64,000 bases of DNA from Vitellaria paradoxa (taxonomy: Eukaryota > Streptophyta > Magnoliopsida > Ericales > Sapotaceae): assembly GCA_019916065.1 (NCBI GenBank), contig CM034238.1, positions 35,308,402 through 35,372,401 on the forward strand. The letters run 5' to 3'. The notes under the pieces are model-generated. The model did not search any database and was not told where the DNA came from. It worked only from the letters and a program-made list of their open reading frames with translations. Position numbers and translations under genes: made by a program. Below are positions 45,741 through 56,876 of this stretch, piece after piece (the stretch's first letter is position 1; every line of letters begins with the position of its first letter).

Positions 45741-48445
45741 AAAATAGGGTGGATAGGGGTTTCAAGGCACAAAAATGAGAGGTTTTCAAGACACAAAAAA
45801 TAATATTTTTTATTTAAAATAATATTTTAATTTTAATTTGAAATTTTAAAATATAAATTTTAAATTTAAATAAAGGTAAAAAATAAAATTTGACCTACAA
45901 ATACCTCAAATGTAAATTTGTTTTTTAAATTTATACGAAATATTATAAAAATAACCTATAAAAATAAAAATCACTAATCAAAAAAGGTGTAAAATTTTAT
46001 TATTTATTACAAATATTATTACATTAATATTAAAAATGTGATAATATTTTTTTATAAAAATTTTTAATTTAAGATTTTCCAAAATGTGATATCTTTTGAT
46101 TAATAATTTTTATTTTTACAAGTTATTTACACAGTTTTTTTCTATGTACGTTTACTTTATAAATTTATATTTCTTTGCAGGAAGAGAAAAAAATGGGGAG
46201 GGGTGGGGGTTTCAAGGCAAAGAAAATAATATTTTTTATTATTTTTATTTAAAATAATATTTTAATTTTAAATTTTAAAATAAAGGCACAAAAATATAAA
46301 TTTTGTTAAATTAATATTTTAAAAAATATGATAATACCAAACAATAAATAGATACCTAATAGACAAAGTCAATTAATTTTTTAATTATATATTTAGATTT
46401 TAATACTCTTTAAAATTTTATTAAAATTAAACATTTAAATTAAAATTTCTATTTATGTTTAAAAATTTTTATAAATTGACAATAGAAAAATATTTGTTAA
46501 CTCTATTTATATATTTTTGTTTTAAAAAAATGTAAACTTAAATAGCAAAACGCAATAAATAAATTTTTTTACTCTATATTTTCTATTGCAAACATTTTGT
46601 CAATTTTAACACTTTGTCTATTTTTATTGTATCATATTATAGTGAATTATTTATTTTTATTGTATCATATTACAGTTAATATGTATCATATTCATTAATT
46701 GATTTATTTTTACTAAATAATTAAATCAAATTCAATAGTTTTTAAATTAATTAATTTAATATGAAATTAATTAATTAATATTAAATTAATTAATTAATTT
46801 TAAATTAATTTGAAATATATATTATTGAAATTTTAAATAAATATTAAAATTATATTAAATAATTTAAATTAGTTAATATATTTAATAATTTAATTTAATT
46901 TGTTTAATATCAAATATATTTTATTAAATTATTTTTAATAAATATCATAATTAATTTAATTTAATAAACAATATAATTAAATTAAATTAACATGAAATAT
47001 ATTTATTAAATCCAATTAATTTTTTAAAAACTAATTGTAGACAATATTTCATTTTTGAAAGCAGTTTCAGCTTTTATTTCAGAAAAAAGACAGCAAAAAG
47101 TAAAAATAGAAAATATAAATAGAAAAATGATAGCGTTACCAAACAGATATTAAACAATGTATGGATAACTATTAGACAAAGTCAAGTAATTTTTTATTTA
47201 AAATAAATACTTAAACATTTAAATTGAAATTTTATATTTCCTTAATGGCTAGAATTAATTTTTCTCTTTCTCTCAAATTTTCTATTTTTTTTTTTTGGAA
47301 TACTTGTTATGTAAAATATATTTGATATTAAACTTTTAAAAATGTGATAATAGTAATAATAAATAATAAAATTTTATACCTTAATCTCTTTTGATTAGCT
47401 ATTTTTTTATAGGTTATTTTTACATTTTTTCATATTGGTTTGTTTTATGAATTCAAAATGGAGTTATTTACACGCTAAATAACTTATGATTTGATATTTG
47501 TCCCAATTATCGCTAAAACTTTGCCACGTTATTGCTGTTATCTTTTTCAAATTTTGAAATTTGAAATTCAAATTTATATAATAAAATATATCATTTATAT
47601 ACGTAAGGTGAAAAGGAAATGCTATGCTAAGCGGTCCGTGTTTTGCACGGGCTTTACACATTAAATTATATTTTTGTACATTTAAACACAGGCAAAAGAA
47701 TTGAAATTTGGCATTTTTTAATCAATGAATTTATTTAATGGTTTGAATTATTTTTTTCTTTTTTTTTCCCGCTTTAATTTTCTTTTTGATCACTTTATAT
47801 GAAAATTTTTTAAAATGTGATTACAAAATTATTTTTAATTTTTTAATTTTGTATATTTTTATTAATTTTTTGAAAATTTAAAATTTTTTTGAATGTAATT
47901 AATATAGTTCAAAACTACAGCATGCCTGCTCGACATGCACATAAACGTCACATCCAAATGTTCTTAAAATTTAAATTTTAAATACATACACTTTTACACT
48001 ATGTGTCATTTATATAATAAGAAAGTTTAAAATTTTCTGCTATTGAATTTACTAAATGGTTAGAATTATTTTTTTACTCTGACTCTTCCCATATTTTTTT
48101 AATACTTTTTACATAAAAAATGTCATTTATATAATAAAAAAGTTTAAAATTTTGAATTTGAGGTATTTTTAACTGTTGAATTTGTTAAATGGTCAGAATT
48201 ATTTTTTTTCTCCCTCTTCTCATATTTTTTTAATATTTTTTATATAAAAGATTTTAAATTAATATTTTAAAAAATGTGATAATGTTTGTAATAAATAATA
48301 AAATTTTATACTTTAATATTTTTTGATTAATGATTTTTATTTTTATAAGTTATTTTTACACTTTTTTTTAATGTAAGTTTGCTTTATAAATCTAAATTTG
48401 AGTTATTTATACGCTAAATTATATTTCTGTGCCTTTAGGCACGGG
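45740..48445. repeat. AT-rich Helitron-tail-like repeats
   Basis: A block containing AAAATGTGATAAT, TTTTGATTAAT, TTTTTACAAGTTATTT and GTAAGTTTGCTTTATAAA occurs in variants at about 45960-46170, 47330-47460 and 48260-48400. The last ends in the perfect hairpin GTGCCTTTAGGCACGGGCAA (48421-48440). A second, different hairpin, CCGTGTTTTGCACGG, lies at 47636-47650. The features suggest several non-autonomous Helitron 3' parts in series. No coding sequence is present. Confidence 0.5.
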
Positions 48446-49380
48446 CAATTACAAATACTCAAAGGGCTAGGCCATCTTTTAGTTGGGCAATGAGAGTACT
48501 TGGGCTAAAGGCACAGAAATTGAGGATTTGAAATCTAGTAAAAATCTAGAAAATTGAGGATTTGAAAATTTTTGGAATTGGTTGGAAAGATTTTCGGATT
48601 TAATTTCACCCTATGTGGGAGTTTAATGTAGAATTTCTAAAATTTTTATCCAAACACTTCATAGCCCAATTACTTATTTGGTTCAAACCAAGCCCATTAA
48701 CCCATGGGTCAACCCTTTTCTTTGACTCACCTCAACTCACTTCAACTCACATTATCACTCAATGAGTTGACTCATGAATAGTTGCTCTAAATTATTTCCC
48801 GACAACTTCATTTTCCATCTTCCATACACTCTCACCGTCTTTCAAAATTATTTGACTAATTAGACAAAGAGAAGACCCTACATTGATGACCTTAAAGTAT
48901 CTTTTTTAAATTATTTAGCAAACAAGATTTAAAGCATTTTGTTTGAAAGCTAGCATGATTTAAAGCATTTTGTTAATTTGTCAAAAAGCGAGCATGATTG
49001 TTTAATTTGTCAAAAAGTTAGCATGATTCTCGGATCATGCCACCCATCCTCATCCATCCTCCAACACCTATCTTTAATTATGTGGTTAGATAGTCAAAAA
49101 GGCTAAACTAGATTATTTGGATTATACTACCTAATGCATAATACTACTTTAGTGGTTTTCAAGTTTAGGTAGTGGAACTTGTTTTTCTCTACCGACACTT
49201 CCTTTACATTCCCTATAAATTGTGTGTCTTCAAAGAGAAGAAAATAAGAGAGAAATAATAATAAATTATTAATTAGTGAGGTTGAAGATTTGGTGTTGCT
49301 TGGAGGAAGAAGAAAGGCTTGGAATTTTTCAATTTGGGTGGTGTTCAAAGCTAACTCATTTTTCCTTCTCAGACTTGGTC
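48446..49380. other. Unassigned intergenic region
   Basis: No gene or element end could be supported. The stretch has short local repeats (GATTTAAAGCATTTTGTT twice at 48918-48973; GTCAAAAAG-GAGCATGATT at 48980-49028). Its minus-strand 73-codon frame (49127-49348) has no family. Confidence 0.4.
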
Positions 49381-50529
49381 ATTAATATCTTCATTGAGGT
49401 AGGATGACGAATCTCCTAAAATATATTTGATGCATTTTCTAGGTTTGAAGTATGAAACTTGATTGTGATAAAAAATAAATACCCGTATATTGGGGGTAGG
49501 AAAGCCAAAATTTTGACTGACGTAACTCAGTATGCTGACAACTCTCTATTTGTAACTTCTTATGTGCTTCTGACCCCTAAAACGGTAGAATTAGGTTTCA
49601 GCTAAAACATAAAAGTTGTAGCCCTTTCAGTTTTCTTTCCAACCCAAAAAGAATTGCATCAATCCGATTTGTGAGTCAAAAGTTATGCCCAAAATATTGA
49701 GCACGTATAAAACTGTATTTTCTGAACAAACTGAATTCAAGGCTGTTTTTGTACCTTTAGACCTTAGAATTTTAAAAAGTGTAAAACATGAAAGTTGTAG
49801 GTCTTGAAGTCTAGTTTCTACAGATATAAATTTTATAGATATTGGCGTCCTGCTCTATTTTATATGAATTTTCTTTCAAGCTGCTATTTCTGCTTAGCTT
49901 TAATTAATGTTTGTTTGGATTTGTTTAGAATATTATGTTTAAAGATTTATTTAAATTTCCAATTTCCTTCTGTTACTTATTGTCATGTTAATAATTTCTA
50001 TTGATATGAAATTATTTTAAACTGGATATTATATATTATTTGACACTCTAATATTGATGATAATTGACTTAGATAATCAGTTTCATCATGGATAGTTGGA
50101 TAACTTATTCAAACTAAAATGCTAAGTATTTGATAAAATGCCCAAAAGAAACAATGAACTTGTTTTTTTCATTTGGTCTTTCTTAAATGAAGTTGATTTA
50201 TTTTTAGGCATTGTTTTGTCAATCTAGCATGTTATATAACTATATTTTTATGATTAAGTGAATTTAATTAAACTCATTTAATACCTTCCTAAACATTGGA
50301 ATAATTCTGTGGACATTTGTAGATATCTTGAAGCCAAAAAAAAAAAAACCTATGATAAGGGTTTGGTTATAAATAAGATGATGATTGGAAATTTATTTAA
50401 ATTATTTTGAATAAAATAAAACTTATCAATTTTGCTAAAAATTAAATATAAGTCCAAAAGCTATTTATTATCTTTATATTCCATAAAATAATAAAATAAA
50501 AGGTAAAAGAAGCAAAAACTGAGATTTGC

Positions 50530-50604
50530 AGCCAATGAGGTTCGAACTTGCGACTTTAAATCGCAATTAGGGTCGCTCACCCACTAAGCTACCAACCTCG
50601 GCCT
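50530..50604 (-). repeat. tRNA-like SINE head with polymerase III boxes
   Basis: On the minus strand the sequence has an A-box-like TAGCTTAGTGGGTGAGC and, about 30 bases later, a B-box-like AGTTCGAACCT, in a 75-base tRNA-sized span. Acceptor and T stems do not pair well and no anticodon loop can be defined. It is therefore more likely a tRNA-derived SINE or a tRNA relic than a working tRNA gene. Confidence 0.4.
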
Positions 50605-51315
50605 AATTAATATACCATTAGAAATAATTTTATTCTTATCAAATTTGGTACGGTAAACTTGTCCAAACAATTAACTAAAATACTAATTCGTATTCTATTT
50701 TTTTTTTACTTGCTATTTGTTAATTTACATGTAGTACCTACCTTTGTGATAATGATATTGGTGACTATATTAAATCTTTGATTTATTGAGAATTACTATT
50801 AAATTATGGATTTAGATAAAGTGCTTAAAAATATACTGCATGTGACTGAATAATCCCACTTTTGATTTATCGCCCGGGAACATTGCCGGTTGTTATTAAA
50901 AATGTCTGATTTCCATACAAGGTACCCTTGGAATGTAAAAGGGTAAGAAGAAATTAAGGCACTCAGTGCTAAAGTTATTTTTGGCAATGGAGTGACGGGT
51001 TGGTAGAAATGGCCTTTTAGATGAAGATGGGAACATACATTTTATTTGGGAGATGCTCCCTTCTGACCTGGCCAGTCAGGTAGCCGGTCGCGACGGCTAG
51101 GTTTTTGGTAGGTGACACCGTCGGTATGCATTGGATGCTAAGCCCGTAAAGTCACTGGTTCCCAAGGCTGGGGGTAGAGGAGGATAGGAGTATGATTATC
51201 TTAGGATGATTTAGATTAAACTCCTTTACAAAATTTTACTGTGATTAGCAACCTCTCTTGTTATGTATGAATGATGTATTGGAATTATTTAATTATATTT
51301 AATTCATCTCGACGA

Positions 51316-51346
<31 letters not shown>

Positions 51347-51359
51347 GAAACCTGTATCA

Positions 51360-51430
51360 CTACGGAGTTTGATCCCGAGACCTTGAAGATCTAAATCTGA
51401 GATCCCTACCACTGCGACACAGACTTCATC
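51360..51430 (-). repeat. Second tRNA-like segment
   Basis: The minus strand reads TCGCAGTGGTAGGGATC, then 25 bases later TCTCGGGATCAAACTCC, which resemble diverged A and B boxes. It may be a SINE head. There is no A-tail or target duplication that I can point to. Confidence 0.3.
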
Positions 51431-52106
51431 GAACCATTGTAAGTATAATTTACATTATTCAGTTGAGATCTATTGAATTATTTGTTGCATAAACAGTATG
51501 CTACCTAAACACATTTACTGTAATGGGTCACTTAATACAGTGTAGTATTATAACCACTGCATATAAGCACCTAGGAGATTCTGATTACTGGGCTTTAGTA
51601 GCTCACCCCTTGTGGGAATATTTTTTTCAGGATATTAAGCACAGAGATACAGAAGATGAGTTGGAAAGAGATTAATTTCTCTTAAATATTCCATCAGAAG
51701 AGAGTTATCTATTTTTTTTTCTTCTTTCCTGTGCAGAGCTGGAGGACTTTCTTTTTGGTCTGTAACAATTGTTGAATGATTGTAATTATTAAGCATATGC
51801 CTAATTTGCTTTTATTTGATATGTAATGTTAATCGCGTGGTTGGGACACTTAGATGGCTCTGTAATATTTTTCTCTATCTTTATTTTGTGCCCTGTAGTT
51901 GAAATCCCATCAAATAGTTCAGTCCAATGACTTATAAATATTGTTTGGAATAAACAAGAAATTTTGAATTTTTCTTGCAGGTCAACCCCAGTTTGGAGGA
52001 AAATTCTGGGGTGTGATAGTGTGTTATTATCATCTTATTTTTATACCTAACAAATAAATCCCAAGTCACCCCTAGGCATTCGGTTATGAAAATCTGGAGC
52101 GTGACA

Positions 52107-53820
52107 ATGATGGTGTTTATCCTAATTATATTGCTCAACTATCTCAGCTAGTTTTTTATTTTGTTATAATAATGACATTGTTGGTCTATTCATTCTTTTC
52201 GACCGACTGAAATATATCTTGATTAAATCTAATCATCAACGGCCTCTCTTAGCCGATGTAAATTTTAATTCTGCTTCAGTCCTCAGTGTTAAAAAAATCT
52301 AGCAATTGAGGATAAACCTAATTGACTAGCTCTTCTAACTCATTAGTTTGGCCAACAAATACAACATCAATCTTTCTTGTATTATATTTGGTTGATGTTA
52401 CAATATTTGGCCTATATGATTCTTTGCTCATGTTTCCTAAATGACTTTTCTCAGCCTGTAACACTTTTATGGGCTGATGTTACTTTAAATCACTTGTGAT
52501 CCTTACTATTCAATGCCTCTAATGGTGTTAGGCTATGTGTCATATCGCTACCATGTGGGGTTTTATGGGGATATTTTCATTCTATATACTGAGAATTTAA
52601 TCATTGCCTCAAAAGGATCTTTATAGCGGCACTTACATTCATGTTATTTTGCGGGGTGTATCATGAAGTTTAGACATTTTTATGCCGACTCACAAGTTAT
52701 AGTTTTAGTATTTCTTTTATCCAAAAACTAAAAATAAAAATAAAAAAATACGTTATTAAAAAAATTTGTCATCCTGAATTATTAAAAAAAAAATTTCTAG
52801 CTATGCTATTTATATTTTTTAAAAAATATTAATATAATAATTAAAAATTAAAAAAAACACGTTAGGACTTATTCACATAAATTATTATTATTTTTTTAAA
52901 TGAGCCCATGGTATGTTTTAGTCTCATACCATGCCCTCAAATGACCAAGCTTCGTGATTTTGCAGATCGCTTCCCATTGTTCAATAAGCCCAATTTTTGC
53001 GCCCATTTACAGAGACCGATGAATTGGTTATAACACCATTTTCGACCGACAAATGTCGGCTCATCTTGACCCATGCCGGCTGTGTCAAATTGAGTTCACT
53101 TCATTTCGGTTTGAATTTAAAAAAAAAAATAAGTGAGATTATTTAATATTATAAATTTTTAAAACCTGTTAATTTGGTGATTTTTTTCTTAAAATAATCT
53201 CTTAAATTAGGGTTAATTTGGCAATAAAAAAATTCCTTATTTTCGGTTTATTTTTTATATGTTTTTTCTTTTAAAATCTAATTTTCTTTTTTCTAATTTT
53301 TTAAATATGTTATTCACATTTTTATAAAATAGTTAAACATAGAGTCGTGATTGCAGATTTTTAGAGGCCGTTTGAATGATTAAAAGTAACCAAAAGTTAG
53401 AAAAAAATAAGAGATATCAATTATTTTTTGGTGTTTGTAAGATCAATCAAATTTTATTAAAATAATCATTAAAACGGTAAAAAACAAGTTGTTTCGATAG
53501 TTTTAGTAAAAACCACTACGAAAAGTTGACAAATGTTAAAAAAATGATAAAATGGATACCTTTTTGTAGTTTTTTGTACCTTTTTTTAAAGAGTTTCTAT
53601 AATTTACATTTTAAAAATAAACGTATGAAAAATAAAAATGACAAAAATTGATAAAAATAGATAAATATTTGTAATTTTTAGTAATTTTTGACTCAATAGA
53701 TTTGGCGTTACTCGTAAAAAAATAAAAAATTAAATTTTAACAAAAGAAGCCACATAAAATTGGGAGATAAAAAAACAGAAATAAAAGTGATGTTTTTGCA
53801 TTTTCCAAAGTAAGCAAAAA
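52107..53820. other. Unassigned AT-rich intergenic region
   Basis: No ORF with a recognisable family, no element terminus and no RNA gene was found. The stretch ends in A/T-run-rich DNA in which GGCCGTTTGAATGATTAAAA (53366-53385) resembles the start of a hAT-type MITE. Confidence 0.45.
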
Positions 53821-53822
53821 TA

Positions 53823-54139
53823 CTGAGAGTCCGTTTGGTAACTCAAAAATTAATAAAAAAATATAAAAAATTATTTTTTATGTGTTTGATAAAATTACAA
53901 ATTTTTTTATTTTTTTAATTTGTTACAGTAAAAAACATACCAAACACTCAAAAGTTACCACTTTTTTATTTTGCTACAGTAAAAAATTTACCAAACACTC
54001 AAAAACTATTAAAAAATATTAAAAATTACAATTGGTTCAACTAAACACACAAAAAAGTGCCCCCAAAAAAAAAAAAACACCTAAAAAATACCAAAACTTA
54101 AATTTGTTTGAACTTCCAAACACCTTTAAACACCCTCTC
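53823..54139. mobile_element. Possible MITE upstream of the E3 ligase gene
   Basis: The left side, GAGAGTCCGTTTGGTAACTC, and the complement of the right side, GAGAGGGTGTTTAAAGGTGT, are loosely alike. Between them the words ACCAAACACTCAAAA and TGCTACAGTAAAAA each occur twice. The pattern fits hAT-like MITEs common in plant promoters, but the inverted repeats are poor and no 8-bp duplication was verified. Confidence 0.3.
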
Positions 54140-54381
54140 TGAAGAGCCCATCAATGTAGACAAATCACGCTCGTAGATGTATACGTCGTAATAAACTGCC
54201 AGAGCCAGGGGCAAAACCGACACAGATCTCTCTCTCTCTCTCTCTCTCTCTGTGATTATCGTTTCTCTATCAACACACCGGATTCCCCGACGTCTCCGTA
54301 AACCCCCTCCGTCTCCATCTAAAACCAACCGACACAGAAGGGAAAGCAAGTCGCCAAAACCTTAATCTGGGATCGGAGAAA
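54140..54381 (+). promoter_or_regulatory. Promoter-proximal and 5' UTR region of the E3 ligase gene
   Basis: Base composition shifts from AT-rich to GC-rich here. A CT microsatellite (TC repeats at about 54228-54252) lies ~130 bases before the start codon, a usual 5' UTR feature of plant housekeeping genes. The start context GAGAAAATGGAG has A at -3 and G at +4. No clear TATA box is seen. Confidence 0.45.
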
Positions 54382-54702
54382 ATGGAGATCGCGCCGGCGG
54401 TGCCCTCGTCTCAAGACAGCGGAGAGGGGGATGCTATCACCGCGTCTGTCAACCCCCCGGTCCCTAATACCTCATCTTCTTCATCGTCGCCTCCTGGTCC
54501 CCCTGAAAAGGAGGCTAACAACAACGGCCCGGGCAAGTACGACGAGGACGACGAGGAGGAGGATGTTTGTCGGATCTGCCGGAATCCCGGGGACAATGAC
54601 AACCCTCTCCGGTACCCGTGCGCCTGCAGCGGGAGCATTAAGTTTGTTCACCAAGACTGCCTTCTCCAGTGGCTTAATCACAGCAACGCCCGCCAGTGCG
54701 AG
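54382..54702 (+). CDS. SUD1: Exon 1 of a SUD1/DOA10-type RING-CH E3 ubiquitin ligase
   Basis: The 107 codons start at ATG 54382. Residues 1-60 are a low-complexity Ser/Pro/Asn-rich then acidic stretch (DEDDEEEDVCRIC). Residues 61-107 are the RING-CH (C4HC3) domain with ligands C63, C66, C80, C82, H90, C93 and C106. The eighth Cys must be in exon 2. Key stretches are CRICRNPGDNDNPLRYPCAC and FVHQDCLLQWLNHSNARQCE. The exon ends in phase 0 at GAG followed by GTTCGT. Family knowledge: plant SUD1 (CER9) is the ER-membrane counterpart of yeast Doa10 and human MARCH6, a ~1,100-residue multi-span E3 in ER-associated degradation that affects sterol and cuticular-wax synthesis. No later exon is in the window. 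The intron holds retroelements in the same orientation. Confidence 0.9.
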
Positions 54703-56525
54703 GTTCGTTTTCCTTCTTTCTCTTTCGCGTGCGCGCGCCATTAATTAGATTTGTATTGAAATCCAATTTTGTTCGATTTGTCAATTGGACGCTCTTATGT
54801 TTTTGTCGTGATTTTGTTTTACGATTTGAGTCGATCTACATAAACTGTCCGGAAAGCTGTTGCTTGATGTTTGGGGTTTTCTATCATTTCTCCATATATA
54901 TACTGGGGAATTTGAGTCATTTCATGTTGATTGTTCTGTAAACATAGCTTTGTATTAGTGAATTTTTGCAATCTTTGTACAGTTTCACAATTATCCAAAA
55001 AAAAAAAAAAAAAAAAAAGAAAGACGTTGTACTGGTTCGAATGTAAAGATTTAAGGGGTCTAGTTCTTTCAAGACCAAGCGGAAGAACGGAAAGATTCTA
55101 TAAATTTTTAGAAGAAATAGGTAAACTCTAGAAATGAAAGAAAGCATTTGTTTTTTTTATCCTCCTCATTCTTTTCTTCCTTGCCTTTAATATTAGAGGA
55201 GTTATTTTTTGAACTAAAACAATCTTCTGTTCAAGCCTCTTGACAATATTTGGCATCATGTAGTTGGGGACTGTTCTTTTGTGTTTAGAACTTTAGACCA
55301 CTTACCAGGTGGCAAAAAAATTGGTCAGGTGTCTGCGTTTCCTAGTAAGTTCTGATGCTTACATTAAAATATTCATTGCATAGGGCTCCTTTCACTCAAG
55401 CGCTTGCACAAGGATGGACTTTTGTAGCTTCCAGCAACCGCACCAAAGCTATATTTGTGTATTTGCTTTGTCAATCCATTAGATGTAATAGTTTTACACA
55501 TAATTATTAGAACCAAATTTGACATTATATTGGTGAAGGTCTTGGTTCATGGTTCATTGGTTCAGTCGGTTTGACTATTGTTACAAAGTTTAAATATATT
55601 TTATTGTTTATAGAATGAGTTCTAATATATATTTTACTTTCCTTAATAATGAACTAGTAGGTCAGCTAGTTGAGTGGCTTTATGCCTTGAAGGTAGTAAT
55701 TAATGCATGGGTTTGTTGGGTTTGAGCATTGGAAGACTCATTCACATTCAGATTTTTTGACATTAAAAGTGCCAGACAATGGCTTTTTAATTACTAAACC
55801 AACAATTAAAACCAAAATTTGAACCAAACCGAATCGGTCCGATCAGCTGGTCTAGTTTTGGTCATAATGGTTTTACAATACAAATAAATATTTAATTGTA
55901 TTATGCTGGTGGAACCAACGATCCAGAACCGACATCTGCACCAGTTTGATGTCTAATTTGGTTCTAAATTGGTTTTAATAACTATGGTTTTGACTGTCAT
56001 AAGCATATGTTTGGGGGCTTGTAGTTGTGCATTTTATCAAGTTTCTTCTATTGGTATTCGGACAATGATATTCAAAAACTACGCCTTCCAAAAACTACGC
56101 CTTCCAATTTGCCATGCGAGTTATGTAAAATTTAAATGTTCACAATCCCTCTAGTGTCAAATTTGTATAGGCATGTGACTAAGAAGGAGTTACACATTTC
56201 GATGATGTTGAGCCCATATTCATCATTGATGCGGGTTGAGTACTAATGTAGGGGGAGTCAGCTTTAAGAAGGCATAGAATGTAAAATGGGATCATAAGTA
56301 GATTAGAGAATAAAAAAAGTTGAATCTGTCTTTTTCTGTTTGAACAATGCTTGGCACCATTCAAACGCAAGTCAACAGAAACCAGAATTTTAACTTCAGC
56401 ATGTTTTCATTTGAACACAGTTAATTTCATTCAAACAACGTGATGACTTTTATTGTGATTTGACTTATTTCTTGGTTTATTTGCAAGGTTTTTGAATTCG
56501 AATTAGTTTAGGATTATTGTAGGTA
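54703..56525 (+). other. First part of intron 1 of the E3 ligase gene
   Basis: The donor GTTCGTTTTC at 54703 follows the exon. The intron is AT-rich. It has an A-run of about 20 at 54998-55017, a duplicated CAAAAACTACGCCTTCCA word at 56073-56108, and no exon-like sequence continuing the RING-CH domain. Intron 1 continues past the copia and LINE elements to beyond 64000, if the gene is intact. Confidence 0.65.
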
Positions 56526-56530
56526 GTTTG

Positions 56531-56775
56531 TGTTGGAAAATAGGAAAGTCTTTCATCAATAATTGCTAATTGATGTTATTAATGTATCTGTAATTAATGT
56601 ATTCACCTAGGAAGATGTATATTCATGTATCCGTAGATTCATGTATCCGTATAGGATGATGTATCTAGCCTATAGGAAATCTGAACAGTCTATTTTGTAA
56701 ATGTATAAATCACAGACAACCCAGTTGTGGAAGGTATGTGATAGAGAAAAGAATTCCTACTGTTCACTGTTTTCA
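56531..56775 (+). repeat. 5' LTR of the copia element
   Basis: It starts TGTTGGAAAATAGGAAAGTC and ends TTCACTGTTTTCA, 245 bp. It is nearly identical to the 3' LTR apart from a ~23-bp block (around GATTAATGTGTCC) that only the 3' copy has and scattered substitutions. It contains repeated ATGTATCCGTAGATT-like words at 56620-56660. Confidence 0.95.
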
Positions 56776-56787
56776 TGGTATCAGAGC
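56776..56787 (+). other. Primer-binding site of the copia element
   Basis: TGGTATCAGAGC directly follows the 5' LTR and is complementary to the 3' end of initiator-Met tRNA, the usual copia primer. Confidence 0.9.
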
Positions 56788-56876
56788 AAACAATTGCTTG
56801 CTGAATTTTTTTTTCCGTTCTTCCCTCTTTTTTTTTTTCCTCTTGTTGTCTCGACTGTAGCAGTCTCTGAAACACC

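Larger units (their letters stand above)
49381..52106 (-). mobile_element. Probable Ty3-type LTR, minus strand, limits uncertain
   Basis: The right end, read on the minus strand from 52106, is TGTCACGCTCCAGATTTTCA, close to the TGTCACGCCCCGAATTTCA start of the Ty3 LTRs in this window. Inside are the motif shared with 20584-20660 (at 49612-49690), the phrase TAGCTCACCCCTTGTGGGA (51599-51617) and the AT run at 51322-51345. I could not find the other LTR end, a PBS or a PPT, so 49381 is only a nominal limit. Two tRNA-like sequences lie within. Confidence 0.35.

Noticed and set aside
45386..45796. Two long proline/serine-rich ORFs on the minus strand
   Set aside because: They are translations of a GA/G-rich simple-sequence tract in two frames; no start context, domain or codon bias.
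50530..50604. Functional tRNA gene
   Set aside because: Acceptor and T-arm stems do not pair and no anticodon loop can be placed; kept only as a SINE-like feature.
54411..54748. Alternative-frame and antisense ORFs over the E3 ligase exon
   Set aside because: They are GC-rich shadows of the real RING-CH reading frame.
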